From RGIG9114 sp045592865 (lineage in GTDB: Bacteria > Bacillota > Clostridia > Oscillospirales > JAGBHD01): 51,470 nt of DNA. The notes beneath the pieces were generated by a model that saw nothing but the letters and a program-made list of their open reading frames with translations, ran no database searches and was not told the DNA's origin. A program made the position numbers and the translations under genes. Positions 15,682-23,394 of this stretch are shown here, one piece after another (position 1 is the stretch's first letter; each line of letters opens with the position of its first letter). The stretch is from NCBI GenBank assembly GCA_045592865.1, contig JAZNVP010000069.1:1-51470 (forward strand). The letters are read 5' to 3'.

Positions 15682-17421
15682 ATGGCGCTGGACGGAATCT
15701 ATTTAAGATTTATAAAGAAGGAAATTGAAGAAAAGGCTCTCTTCGGGAAGGTCGATAAGATATATCAGCCTTCGGAAGACGAGATAGTTCTGACCTTGAG
15801 AGGAAGGTCGGACACTTTCCGTCTGCTCATAAACTGCGGCGGTAACTGTCAGAGGGTCTCTTTGGCGTCCGAAAAGCCCGACAACCCCCTGTCTCCGCCG
15901 ATGTTTTGTATGCTGATGCGCAAACATCTTTCGGGCGGAACCTTGAACAATGTGCGCCAGAATGGGCTCGATAGGGTTATAATGTTCGATTTTTCGTGTA
16001 TCGACGAGCTCGGCGAAAGGGTAAATCTTACCCTAACGGCAGAACTTATGGGCAGAAGCGCGAACATAATTCTCACAAGAGAAAACGGCGCCATTATAGA
16101 TGCCGTTCGCCGCGCGGATCTGACCGCCACCGAGGCGGGAAGATGCATTCTCCCCGGAATGAATTATTCTCTTCTTCCGAGAATGTCTAAGGTTGATATC
16201 ACCGAGGGAATCGGGGAAGAGCTGCTGTTAAAAATTAAAAACGCTCCTGATGAGCGACTTTCGGGAAGCATTCTCTCGTCGGTTGAGGGAATATCTCCCG
16301 CCGTCGCGAACGAGCTTTGCGTTCGCCTTTCGGGAGACGCCGATATGCTGAAAGACAATATGACCGAAAAGGATTGGGAAAGTCTTTCAGAGGAACTTTC
16401 TGCTATTAAAAACTCGATAGAAAAAGGAAAAACCGACTTTTATATATACTATAATGAAAACGGCGTTCCCAAAGATTTTTCGTATATCAAGTATTCGCTT
16501 CTTCCCGAAGGGTATACTGTTTCGGCGTTAAGCAGTGCCACCGAAACGCTTGAAACCTTTTTCAAGGAAAAGATAAAAAAAGAACGTGCCGCAAGTTTCA
16601 CTTCCGCCCTCTATAAAACCGTCAAGACCAAGACCGATAGGGTGAGAAGAAAGATCGGTGCGCAGAAAAAGGACCTCGAGGCGTGTGGGAAAAGGGAAGA
16701 ACTAAAACTTAAAGGCGAACTCATAACCGCCAATATCTACCGCATCTCGAAAGGGGATAATTCGGTTTTCGTAGAGAATTATTACGACGAAAATCTACCA
16801 ACAGTTGAAATTAAACTCGATAAAAGGCTTTCGCCGAGCCAAAACGCGCAGAAATATTACAAAGAGTATAATAAACTCGTAAAAGCTGAAGAGGTGTTAA
16901 CCGAGCTTATCGAGAAAAACCGCGAGGAGCTTTGCTATCTTGAGAGTGTGCTCGACGAGATTTCAAGGGCAGAGACCGAGGCAGAGGCGGTGCAGATAAG
17001 AGAAGAACTGACCGCCGCAGGAGTTTTGAGAGAAAACCGCAAGAAGAGAATGAAACTCCCCGAGAGCGATTTCAAGCGAAGCGAGTCTTCGGACGGGTTT
17101 CAGATACTTATCGGAAGGAACAATATCCAGAACGACCGCCTTACATTTAAGGTGGCGGAAGGAAAGGATATCTGGCTTCACGCGAAGGATATCCCCGGTT
17201 CGCACGTTATAATTCGGTCGGACGGCAGAGAGATAACGGACACCGCCATTTTTGAGGCGGCAACACTTGCCGCGGCGAATTCTTCGGGGCGCGAGGCGGG
17301 TAAGGTCGCGGTGGACTGGACCTTTAGAAAGTTTGTTAAGAAGCCGTCGGGGGCGGCGCCCGGCAGGGTTATCTACACCGATCAGACCACTCTTTTCGTT
17401 GATCCAAGGGGTAAAAAATGA
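15682..17421 (+). CDS. rqcH: RqcH / NFACT ribosome quality-control protein
   Basis: A 579-residue homologue of eukaryotic Rqc2/NEMF. NFACT-N about 1-200 (MALDGIYLRFIKKEI, GRSANIILT), a HhH region, a long central coiled coil (about 290-430), then NFACT-R (GRNNIQNDRLTFKVAEGKDIWLHAKDIPGSHVII). RqcH binds stalled 50S-peptidyl-tRNA complexes and recruits tRNA-Ala to add C-terminal alanine tails that mark the nascent chain for degradation. Older annotations call it fibronectin-binding protein FbpA. It ends in an ATGA overlap with queH. Confidence 0.95.
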   Translation: MALDGIYLRFIKKEIEEKALFGKVDKIYQPSEDEIVLTLRGRSDTFRLLINCGGNCQRVSLASEKPDNPLSPPMFCMLMRKHLSGGTLNNVRQNGLDRVIMFDFSCIDELGERVNLTLTAELMGRSANIILTRENGAIIDAVRRADLTATEAGRCILPGMNYSLLPRMSKVDITEGIGEELLLKIKNAPDERLSGSILSSVEGISPAVANELCVRLSGDADMLKDNMTEKDWESLSEELSAIKNSIEKGKTDFYIYYNENGVPKDFSYIKYSLLPEGYTVSALSSATETLETFFKEKIKKERAASFTSALYKTVKTKTDRVRRKIGAQKKDLEACGKREELKLKGELITANIYRISKGDNSVFVENYYDENLPTVEIKLDKRLSPSQNAQKYYKEYNKLVKAEEVLTELIEKNREELCYLESVLDEISRAETEAEAVQIREELTAAGVLRENRKKRMKLPESDFKRSESSDGFQILIGRNNIQNDRLTFKVAEGKDIWLHAKDIPGSHVIIRSDGREITDTAIFEAATLAAANSSGREAGKVAVDWTFRKFVKKPSGAAPGRVIYTDQTTLFVDPRGKK

Positions 17422-18062
17422 ATAAAAATTATCAAAAATTGATGGAAAATGAGATAAAGTTAATAAAAAAATCGGGGCGCAAACCCACCCTTTTGTTGCA
17501 GGTTTGTTGCGCACCCTGTTCTTCGTCGGTTCTCGAAAAGCTTTGCGAATTTTTCGATATCACTCTCTTTTTCTATAACCCGAATATTTCTCCCGAAGAG
17601 GAATTCCTGAAAAGGTTCGAGGAACTGAAACGGCTCAACTCAGAGCTCGGAACCCCGGCGAACCTTATAAAAGGGGAATACGATCACCACCGCTTCCTTA
17701 AAATGAGCGAGGGACTCGAAAAAGAAGAAGAGGGCGGCGTTCGCTGCTTTCGATGCTATGAAATGCGGCTTCGCAAAACGGCAAGTCTTGCGCGGCGCGA
17801 GGGGTATGATTATTTCACCACCACGTTATCGGTGAGCCCTTATAAGAATGCAGAGAAGTTAAACGAGATAGGAGAGCGCCTTGCGGGTGAATACGGCGTG
17901 GCGTATCTCTATTCCGACTTTAAGAAAAAAGAGGGATATAAGCGCTCTATCGAGCTTTCGAAGGAGCATTCTTTATACCGTCAGGACTACTGCGGCTGCG
18001 CGTTTTCTAAAATGCAGGCAGAAAAAAAGCGGCAGGAAAACCTGCCGCCTTCAGAAAGGTAA
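17418..18062 (+). CDS. queH: Epoxyqueuosine reductase QueH
   Basis: A 214-residue DUF208 protein that catalyses the last step of queuosine synthesis on tRNA, an iron-sulfur alternative to cobalamin-dependent QueG. Cysteine ligands are visible as QVCCAPCSSS near the N-terminus, RCFRCYEMR in the middle and YCGCAFS near the C-terminus. Other conserved parts are FFYNPNI and TTTLSVSPYKN. Its start overlaps rqcH by 4 bases. The last codons overlap the hairpin that terminates the converging pduL transcript. Confidence 0.94.
   Translation: MNKNYQKLMENEIKLIKKSGRKPTLLLQVCCAPCSSSVLEKLCEFFDITLFFYNPNISPEEEFLKRFEELKRLNSELGTPANLIKGEYDHHRFLKMSEGLEKEEEGGVRCFRCYEMRLRKTASLARREGYDYFTTTLSVSPYKNAEKLNEIGERLAGEYGVAYLYSDFKKKEGYKRSIELSKEHSLYRQDYCGCAFSKMQAEKKRQENLPPSER
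18022..18048 (-). terminator. pduL terminator inside the queH coding end
   Basis: GCGGCAGG/CCTGCCGC (18029-18036 and 18041-18048) is a perfect 8-bp stem with a 4-base loop. On the minus strand it is followed by a run of seven T, so it terminates pduL; on the plus strand it has no T-tract and is read as queH codons. Confidence 0.85.
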
Positions 18063-18066
18063 CTCT

Positions 18067-18642
18067 TTATTTTATGATATCGCCGTAAACCACACCTGCA
18101 ATACCTGCAGCGTTGGATTCGTCGGTATCGATATGCATAGCGGGTGCAAAGTTAGGATTAACTCTGACTGCAACGTCGCCGAAAACGAGGCTTCTGCCAT
18201 CGGTTTCAACCTTAACAGAAACGGTTTCGCCATCCGAAACGCCGAACTTTTCAGCCGAAGCGGGATCGAGGTGAATATGTCTCTTAGCGGCGATAACGCC
18301 TTCAGAAATCTCAATCTCACCCATAGGTCCTACGATCTTGCAGGGAGCGCTTCCCTTAACGTCGCCCGACTCGCGAATGGGAGCCGAAACACCGATGCTA
18401 CGAGCATCTGTCAAAGAAATTTCAACCTGGGTTGCTTTTCTTGTGGGTCCGAGAATGGAAACTCCCGAAAGGGTTCTCTTGGGTCCAACGATATCAACGC
18501 GCTCGCAAGCGGCATACTGACCGGGCTGAGAAAGATCTTTTTTAGGTGTTAAGGTTGCACCTTTTCCGAAAAGGATCTCAAGCGCTTCTTCGGTGATATG
18601 AACGTGTCTTGCAGAGGTTTCAATTAAAATTTTGTTTTCCAT
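18067..18642 (-). CDS. pduL: Phosphate propanoyltransferase-type phosphotransacylase PduL
   Basis: A 191-residue PTAC-family enzyme converting acyl-CoA plus phosphate to acyl phosphate plus CoA. The metal-binding histidines are visible in ARHVHIT, AKRHIHLDP and PAMHIDTDE. There are no microcompartment shell genes and no N-terminal encapsulation peptide (it begins directly MENKILIETSARHVHI), so it probably works in the cytosol as the phosphotransacetylase for acetyl-CoA made by PFL; an acetate kinase would be needed elsewhere. AAGGAG precedes the ATG. Transcribed from one side of the symmetric double promoter. Confidence 0.93.
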   Translation of the reverse strand: MENKILIETSARHVHITEEALEILFGKGATLTPKKDLSQPGQYAACERVDIVGPKRTLSGVSILGPTRKATQVEISLTDARSIGVSAPIRESGDVKGSAPCKIVGPMGEIEISEGVIAAKRHIHLDPASAEKFGVSDGETVSVKVETDGRSLVFGDVAVRVNPNFAPAMHIDTDESNAAGIAGVVYGDIIK

Positions 18643-18677
18643 TTCAAAAATCTCCTTATAAAAATTATTCCATTAAC

Positions 18678-18745
18678 ATTTTATAACAAACAACTCCATT
18701 TTTCAATAGCAGAAAATTGAAAAATGGAGAAATATATGATAAAAT
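18678..18745. promoter_or_regulatory. symmetric divergent promoters of pduL and udg in an inverted repeat
   Basis: A perfect 14-bp inverted repeat (arms 18694-18707 and 18716-18729, 8-base loop) lies between the genes. Each arm contains TTGAAA, and each TTGAAA is followed outward by a 17-nt spacer and TAAAAT: minus strand 18706-18701 and 18683-18678, plus strand 18717-18722 and 18740-18745. Both promoters therefore have their -35 boxes in the palindrome, a possible shared regulator site. Confidence 0.75.
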
Positions 18746-18766
18746 TACAAAAAAGGCGGTGAAAAA

Positions 18767-19336
18767 ATGAGCACAGAACTTGAAATGCTTAAATCGGAGT
18801 GCGCCAATTGTGAAAAGTGCGGACTTTCCAAGTCAAGAATTAACGTTGTTTTCGGAACGGGGGTTCCGTCTTCTAAGGTGATGCTCATCGGCGAGGCGCC
18901 CGGAGAAAACGAGGATAAAGAGGGAGAGCCATTTGTTGGCGCGGCAGGAAAACTTCTTGACCGTCTCTTAGAGGAAGCGGGATTTTCGAGAAAAAAGAAC
19001 GTTTATATCGCAAACATCTTAAAATGCCGTCCGCCCTATAACCGCGACCCCGAAGACGCGGAGATAAAGAGTTGCGAAAACTATCTCCATAAGCAGATAG
19101 AACTCATTTCGCCGAAGGTTATCGTGCTTGTCGGAAGGATATCGGCTATCCATTTTCTCGGGGAAGACTTCAGAATGACCCGTCAGCACGGTAACGGATA
19201 TTATAAAGACGGGGTTATCTATTTTCCTGTTTTCCACCCCGCCGCAATACTTCGAAATATGAACCTTTTGCCCGAAGCCAAGAAAGATTTTCGGGCGCTC
19301 AGAACGATAATAGATGAATTAGGAAAGAGAAACTGA
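18767..19336 (+). CDS. Uracil-DNA glycosylase, family 4 (Fe-S)
   Basis: A 189-residue type-4 UDG that removes uracil arising from cytosine deamination. Early cysteines (CANCEKCGLSKSR) plus later ones (LKCRPP, KSCENYL) fit a [4Fe-4S] cluster; active-site motifs are IGEAPGENEDKEGEPFVGAAG and HPAAILRN. AAGGCGGTGA precedes the ATG. First gene of udg-xer-maf, with the next gene overlapping by one base (TGATG). Confidence 0.94.
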   Translation: MSTELEMLKSECANCEKCGLSKSRINVVFGTGVPSSKVMLIGEAPGENEDKEGEPFVGAAGKLLDRLLEEAGFSRKKNVYIANILKCRPPYNRDPEDAEIKSCENYLHKQIELISPKVIVLVGRISAIHFLGEDFRMTRQHGNGYYKDGVIYFPVFHPAAILRNMNLLPEAKKDFRALRTIIDELGKRN

Positions 19337-20331
19337 TGAATAAGCAGCATTTAAGCACCTGTCCTGAATATTTAAAGAATTTTCTTTTTTATATGGAAAC
19401 CATTCTCAACCGTTCGCCCAAAACGGTTGAGGCTTATTACGTTGATTTAAAGTTATACCTCAGATTTCTTTACTGCAAGAATACGGGCGCGGATATGGAA
19501 AAGGACGATATCGACGTTTCGAATATGCCGATAGATTACGTTAAAAACGCTAAACTTGCCGATATATATGAATATCTTCATTACGTTTCGTCGGAGAGAA
19601 GCAATAACGCGAAAACGAGGGCGAGAAAGGCTTCCTCGCTCCGCCGATTTTATAAATACTGCACCGTTAAGGCAGGTCTTTTTGAGGACGACCCGACCAA
19701 AGAACTCGAAATACCGACCCTTAAAAAGAGTCTTCCGAAGTATTTAACGCTCGAGGAGAGTTACGAGGTGCTTCATAACGTTTCAACGAGTGAGCCCGAG
19801 AGAGATTTCTGCATGATGGTGCTTTTCTTGAGTTGCGGAATGCGCCTTTCCGAGCTTGTAGGAATTAATCTTTCGGATATAAGAAGAGGTCCCGAGGGGG
19901 TCAGCCTTCGCCTTTTAGGTAAGGGACATAAGGAGAGAATAGTTTATCTTAACGATGCCTGCGCCCAGGCGATCGACCGTTATTTAGAGGTTCGGGCTCG
20001 TGGCAAAAAGGAGATAAAGGATAAAAACGCCTTGTTTTTGGGCCGTTTCGGAACCAGAATAACGGGAAGAAGGGTTGAACAGATAACCGAAGAAATCCTT
20101 AAGTCCTGCGGCCTTGGGCATAGAGGACTTTCGCCTCATAAGCTTCGCCACACCGCTGCAACAATGCTTTACCAGCACTCAAACGTTGACATTTTAGTGC
20201 TCAAGGAGCTTTTGGGTCACGCCAACGTTGGAACCACGGAAATATACACCCACCTTTCCAACAAGGAACTCAAAAAGGCGGCGGACGCATCGCCCTTTGC
20301 TTCGGCAAAGCCTAAGAAGGAGAAAAACTGA
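19336..20331 (+). CDS. XerC/XerD-type tyrosine recombinase
   Basis: A 331-residue site-specific recombinase. SAM-like N-terminal core-binding domain (about 1-120, SPKTVEAYYVDL) and catalytic domain with Arg170 (GMRLSEL), Lys196 (GKGHKER), His268-x-x-Arg271 (HKLRH), His295 (LGHANVGTT) and nucleophile Tyr304 (EIYTH), all present. Embedded between udg and maf with one-base overlaps, it is a housekeeping Xer for chromosome dimer resolution at dif rather than an integrase: no att repeats or phage genes adjoin. XerC versus XerD cannot be settled here. Confidence 0.92.
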   Translation: MNKQHLSTCPEYLKNFLFYMETILNRSPKTVEAYYVDLKLYLRFLYCKNTGADMEKDDIDVSNMPIDYVKNAKLADIYEYLHYVSSERSNNAKTRARKASSLRRFYKYCTVKAGLFEDDPTKELEIPTLKKSLPKYLTLEESYEVLHNVSTSEPERDFCMMVLFLSCGMRLSELVGINLSDIRRGPEGVSLRLLGKGHKERIVYLNDACAQAIDRYLEVRARGKKEIKDKNALFLGRFGTRITGRRVEQITEEILKSCGLGHRGLSPHKLRHTAATMLYQHSNVDILVLKELLGHANVGTTEIYTHLSNKELKKAADASPFASAKPKKEKN

Positions 20332-20888
20332 TGGAGATAGTTTTAGCTTCGGCGTCGCCAAGGAGAAAAGAACTCTTAGGACTTATTGCCGATAGGTTTA
20401 CGGTGCGCGTGTCGGACGCAGAGGAAATTTTGCCCGAGGGCATAGATCCCTTTTCGGCGCCCGAATTTTTAGCCGAAATAAAGGCGGCAGCGGTCAGAGA
20501 AAAATGCCCCAATGACCTTGTTATCGGGGCGGACACCGCGGTGTTTTACGGGGAAAGAATGCTCGGAAAACCGAGGGACGAAAAGGAAGCGAGAGAGATG
20601 CTCACGGTCCTTTCGGGAAAGACTCACCGCGTTATAACGGGATGCGCTCTTTTTTATAAGGACAGAAAAATGACCTTTTCGGTTTCCACCGAGGTCGAGT
20701 TTTACCCGCTCAGCGAAGAGGATATAGAGTGGTATATCGCCACGAATGAATGGGCTGACAAAGCAGGAGCGTATGGGATCCAGGGCAAAGGCTCGGCCCT
20801 TGTTAAAGGTATAAACGGCGACTATTTCTCGGTCGTGGGACTCCCCGTCGCAGAGCTTAAAAGAAAAATAGAAGAGATAATAGGGTAG
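20331..20888 (+). CDS. maf: Maf-family nucleoside triphosphate pyrophosphatase
   Basis: A 185-residue house-cleaning enzyme hydrolysing dTTP/UTP or modified nucleotides to monophosphates. Opens with the family signature LASASPRRKELL; VIGADTAVFYGERMLGKPRDEKEA and DKAGAYGIQGKGSALVKGINGDYFSVVGLP complete the active site. Overlaps the Xer gene by one base. Last gene of its operon; the nearest strong terminator lies 200 bases on, beyond a relic gene. Confidence 0.94.
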   Translation: MEIVLASASPRRKELLGLIADRFTVRVSDAEEILPEGIDPFSAPEFLAEIKAAAVREKCPNDLVIGADTAVFYGERMLGKPRDEKEAREMLTVLSGKTHRVITGCALFYKDRKMTFSVSTEVEFYPLSEEDIEWYIATNEWADKAGAYGIQGKGSALVKGINGDYFSVVGLPVAELKRKIEEIIG

Positions 20889-20924
20889 AGAAGGATTTAG
20901 TATAAAGAAATCGAGGGCTTAACA

Positions 20925-21026
20925 AAATATTTTATGAGCTTGTATCTTGGCAAAACGCTCACGACTTCGGTTGGATAAGTAGTAGAAGGAACAACAGGTG
21001 TTGGTGCAATAGAAATAATCTCGTAA
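20925..21026 (+). pseudogene. relic 3' end of a paralogue of the downstream lipoprotein
   Basis: The last codons (GVGAIEIIS, stop at 21024-21026) match the C-terminus of the lipoprotein at 21446-21796 almost base for base. Upstream, an out-of-frame DFGWISSR resembles its DGKWILVR. No start or full frame survives; in-frame stops and frameshifts are present. It looks like a decayed second copy of that gene. Confidence 0.55.
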
Positions 21027-21070
21027 CACAGGGCAAGAAACACAGGGGACGGTTCTCTGTGTTGAGCAAA
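20998..21070 (+). repeat. 73-bp direct repeat with REP-like palindrome, copy 1
   Basis: Pairs with 21768-21840; I count four differences. The first part is the end of the lipoprotein coding sequence. The second part is a palindrome with arms AACACAG/CTGTGTT around GGACGGTTC, of the kind seen as short dispersed REP-like elements in Clostridia genomes. Confidence 0.85.
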
Positions 21071-21086
21071 CGCATAATATCCATCT

Positions 21087-21128
21087 AACCCAACCCTGCA
21101 CGGAATATCCGTGCAGGGTTGGGTTTTT
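21087..21128 (+). terminator. strong terminator
   Basis: A perfect 17-bp stem (AACCCAACCCTGCACGG and its complement) with AATAT loop and T5. It probably ends the udg-xer-maf transcript. Confidence 0.88.
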
Positions 21129-21193
21129 GTCTCGAAAGTTGCAAAAACGGAACCGAGCATATAGATAGTTTTGTGTTGGATAGGATAGTTTAG

Positions 21194-21355
21194 TCCTTAT
21201 ATAGGGTGGTTAAGTTTTCGCAACTTTTCTCTTTGCCGAGTGCTAAGGACGACGTTATCGGTATACTTGACAATTCGAGCGATTTATTGGTATCATATAC
21301 CTATACGGCGTATGGTGTTTATTGGGATAAATATGCAATAGATGCGGTTATATAA
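21194..21355 (+). pseudogene. relic of an RHS/YD-repeat core
   Basis: The open frame between a TAG and the TAA at 21353-21355 contains DDVIGILDNSSDLLVSYTY followed by TAYG. This is the motif of RHS repeats (GDVIxILDxxGxxVxxYxYDAWG). There is no start codon with a ribosome site, and nothing else of the multi-kilobase protein remains. RHS proteins carry polymorphic toxin tips, and small genes just downstream often encode immunity proteins, as the next two genes might. Confidence 0.72.
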
Positions 21356-21445
21356 GATAACGGGTAAGATTGTTATAACAGGAAGTCCGAAAATTTTTAT
21401 AACAGTGACATACGATATTTTGCGATAACTAAATAGGAGGAAAAA

Positions 21446-21796
21446 ATGAAACCAGGTATCGTCGTTTCATTATTATCTATAATGATTTTTATTACATCCG
21501 CCTGTGAACCTGTGAAAACCACTGAGGGTAATAATAGCAGGAATGAAGGTTTAGTATCGGGATATTCTTTTGAAGAACAAGAATATTCGGGCCCATATTT
21601 CACAATGGAGAATTTTGAATCTTTAATTGTAGGGGAATCAACATTTAACGATGTGTTAGATATTGCTTGTCCTTACAAAACATTTCTTTCGGCATATGGG
21701 TTTGATTGTGTATATCCTATGGCTGACGGTAAATGGATACTTGTTAGAATTAATGGAGATATTCATTGTGTTGGGGCAATAGAAATAATCTCGTAA
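21446..21796 (+). CDS. small predicted lipoprotein, possible orphan immunity protein
   Basis: A 116-residue protein with a signal peptide ending in a lipobox (ITSAC, Cys20), so anchored outside the membrane. The mature part has FTMENFESLIVGESTFNDVLDI and a final strand pattern (GKWILVRING, AIEIIS), loosely recalling BamE/SmpA-like small domains; I do not assign a family. A strong TAGGAGGAAAAA site precedes the ATG. AT-rich compared with flanking housekeeping genes, downstream of an RHS relic and partly duplicated upstream. An immunity role is inferred from context only. Confidence 0.75.
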   Translation: MKPGIVVSLLSIMIFITSACEPVKTTEGNNSRNEGLVSGYSFEEQEYSGPYFTMENFESLIVGESTFNDVLDIACPYKTFLSAYGFDCVYPMADGKWILVRINGDIHCVGAIEIIS

Positions 21797-21840
21797 CACA
21801 GGGTAAGAAACATAGAGGACGGTTCTCTGTGTTGAGCAAA
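21768..21840 (+). repeat. 73-bp direct repeat with REP-like palindrome, copy 2
   Basis: Second copy of 20998-21070. It begins within the last nine codons of the lipoprotein gene and ends after the palindrome. This copy has AACATAG in the left arm, weakening the stem. Confidence 0.85.
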
Positions 21841-21925
21841 ACAATATATTCTGTAAGCTAGCTTGAAGATTTAGCTTGTTTGGGTAATAATAAATTTTTA
21901 TCCCGGTATACAAATAAAATTATAG

Positions 21926-22444
21926 ATGGATATAGTGAGTATGAGGAAAAGAAAACATATTAGACGCATAGTTATAATTGTGCTGATTCAAGTTTTGATT
22001 GTTTATAATTTTTTGCTAACAATACACCAAAGAAGACAAGCAACTGTCGAGAATACAAATACAACTACATTTATAGTTGAACAAGTAGAGTATATTCGTG
22101 TTCTTAAAGGGGGTAGAAAAGCAAGCATTTGTTCTGAATCTGAAAAATATCAAATAGTGCCAAGATTAATGAGTTTTCCTGATAATTTTGTGTTTGATGA
22201 TTTTAAAGACAAGAAAATAACAATTAGATATCAGGAAAAATTTGTAGGATTTGGTGTAGCAAAATACGCTGTAGAAATTTTCGACGAAGAACATATATAC
22301 TGTTCGATGCAGAACTATAACAAAGAACAGTCAACACAATTAACCTGGGGAATCATCGCATTGTCAATTATAGAGCTGATATGGTCTTTGTTAGTATTTT
22401 TTTATTATTTAGTTTTCATAAGGAACAATAGAGCAAAAAGGTAA
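21926..22444 (+). CDS. unknown protein with N- and C-terminal membrane helices
   Basis: A 172-residue protein, not recognised. A basic N-terminus (RKRKHIRR) precedes helix 1 (about 15-33), then about 100 residues of soluble, strand-rich sequence (TTTFIVEQVEYIRVLKGG, KKITIRYQEKFVGF), then helix 2 (about 140-165) and a basic tail. Both termini should be cytosolic with the middle outside. No convincing ribosome site; ATG 21941 (MRKRKHIRR) is an alternative start. AT-rich like the lipoprotein gene, so probably part of the same acquired patch. Confidence 0.65.
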   Translation: MDIVSMRKRKHIRRIVIIVLIQVLIVYNFLLTIHQRRQATVENTNTTTFIVEQVEYIRVLKGGRKASICSESEKYQIVPRLMSFPDNFVFDDFKDKKITIRYQEKFVGFGVAKYAVEIFDEEHIYCSMQNYNKEQSTQLTWGIIALSIIELIWSLLVFFYYLVFIRNNRAKR

Positions 22445-22450
22445 AACACA

Positions 22451-22482
22451 AAAACTGCGTTCGGTAACGAACGCAGTTTTTT
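22451..22482. terminator. bidirectional terminator
   Basis: AAAACTGCGTTCG and CGAACGCAGTTTT around GTAA, a 13-bp stem with T-runs on both strands, between converging genes. Confidence 0.9.
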
Positions 22483-22483
22483 A

Positions 22484-23320
22484 TTATTTCTCGTATTCTG
22501 CGATGAGGGCGAGTTGCTGTTCGGAGGACATTTCCTTGATTGCGATAAGGTTCATTTCGTCTGCGTCCTCTTTAACAACGTAGTAAGCAAATTTATCGGG
22601 TTTTGCCGAGACAAGACGGTCATCTCCCCAGTTGGGGCTTGGCGGCAGGTAGCCGACCGTCAGGGTTATGGTGTCTCCCGATTTGCTTATATCGTGAACG
22701 ATGGGGGTATAAATATTATATCCTGTTGAAACGGGAAGGTGGTAGGTATCGGTGTCCTCAATATAACTCGTTATATTGGTAACGTCGCCGACCGACTGGT
22801 GAACAAGTTCTACGCCTTTACCGAATATCTTGGTTGCGGCAACCTCAACGTCACTTGCGGGGATCGCAACGTTTCCAACGTCGTCGATATAATAATAATC
22901 GGTTCCGTTGTTATAAACGAGATACCAGATAGACGACTGGATAAGGAAGGACTGACCCGCTTTTGCCGAACTCTCGAAATAAACGGGGTCGAGCATAACT
23001 ATGGGGGTCAGAAACTCCTCATATCTGTTTTTTCTGGAGTTTTCGTTTATTATATTACCAACGAGACGGACAAGCCCCGTTCCCGTTGAGATAATTCCAA
23101 TGATCGCAAACACGATAAATGCGCCACCGAGAAGGGCGGTGAGGCGTCTGCCGAGGGGCTTTTTATCCTTCGGTTTCTTTTCTTTTTTGGGCGCCTTGGA
23201 AGCCTTTTTCTCCGATTCGACCCTCAAATAGTCTTCACTGTCTGCCTTGACTATTCGGGTGCCTGTTCTGCGCTTTCTCTGTTCTGCGCCATCGGGGCTT
23301 CTTTTTTTTATCTGGAACAT
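22484..23320 (-). CDS. single-pass membrane protein of unknown function
   Basis: A 278-residue protein. Residues 1-57 are highly basic and low in complexity (KKRSPDGAEQRKRRTGTR, KKEKKPKDKKPLGRR), followed by one transmembrane helix (about 60-85, LLGGAFIVFAIIGII) and a 190-residue extracytoplasmic domain rich in aromatic residues. No known domain is recognised. AAAGGAG lies 6 nt before the ATG, and a good promoter is present. The basic cytosolic tail could contact nucleic acid or phospholipid head groups; that is speculation. Confidence 0.82.
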   Translation of the reverse strand: MFQIKKRSPDGAEQRKRRTGTRIVKADSEDYLRVESEKKASKAPKKEKKPKDKKPLGRRLTALLGGAFIVFAIIGIISTGTGLVRLVGNIINENSRKNRYEEFLTPIVMLDPVYFESSAKAGQSFLIQSSIWYLVYNNGTDYYYIDDVGNVAIPASDVEVAATKIFGKGVELVHQSVGDVTNITSYIEDTDTYHLPVSTGYNIYTPIVHDISKSGDTITLTVGYLPPSPNWGDDRLVSAKPDKFAYYVVKEDADEMNLIAIKEMSSEQQLALIAEYEK

Positions 23321-23354
23321 TTCTTTGCTCCTTTCATTTTACTGTATTAACACT

Positions 23355-23383
23355 ATTGTAACCTAAAACCGAAACTTTTTCAA
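23355..23383 (-). promoter_or_regulatory. promoter of the 22484-23320 gene
   Basis: On the minus strand TTGAAA (23383-23378), 17-nt spacer, TACAAT (23360-23355). Confidence 0.75.
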
Positions 23384-23394
23384 TAGTTTTTGTT

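Noticed and set aside
19336..20331. Integrase of a mobile element
   Set aside because: It is fused by one-base overlaps into a udg-xer-maf housekeeping operon and has no att repeats or phage genes nearby.
20897..21160. Minus-strand ORF of 87 residues over the repeat
   Set aside because: It runs through a terminator stem and a REP-like palindrome, has no ribosome site, and is explained by the relics on the other strand.
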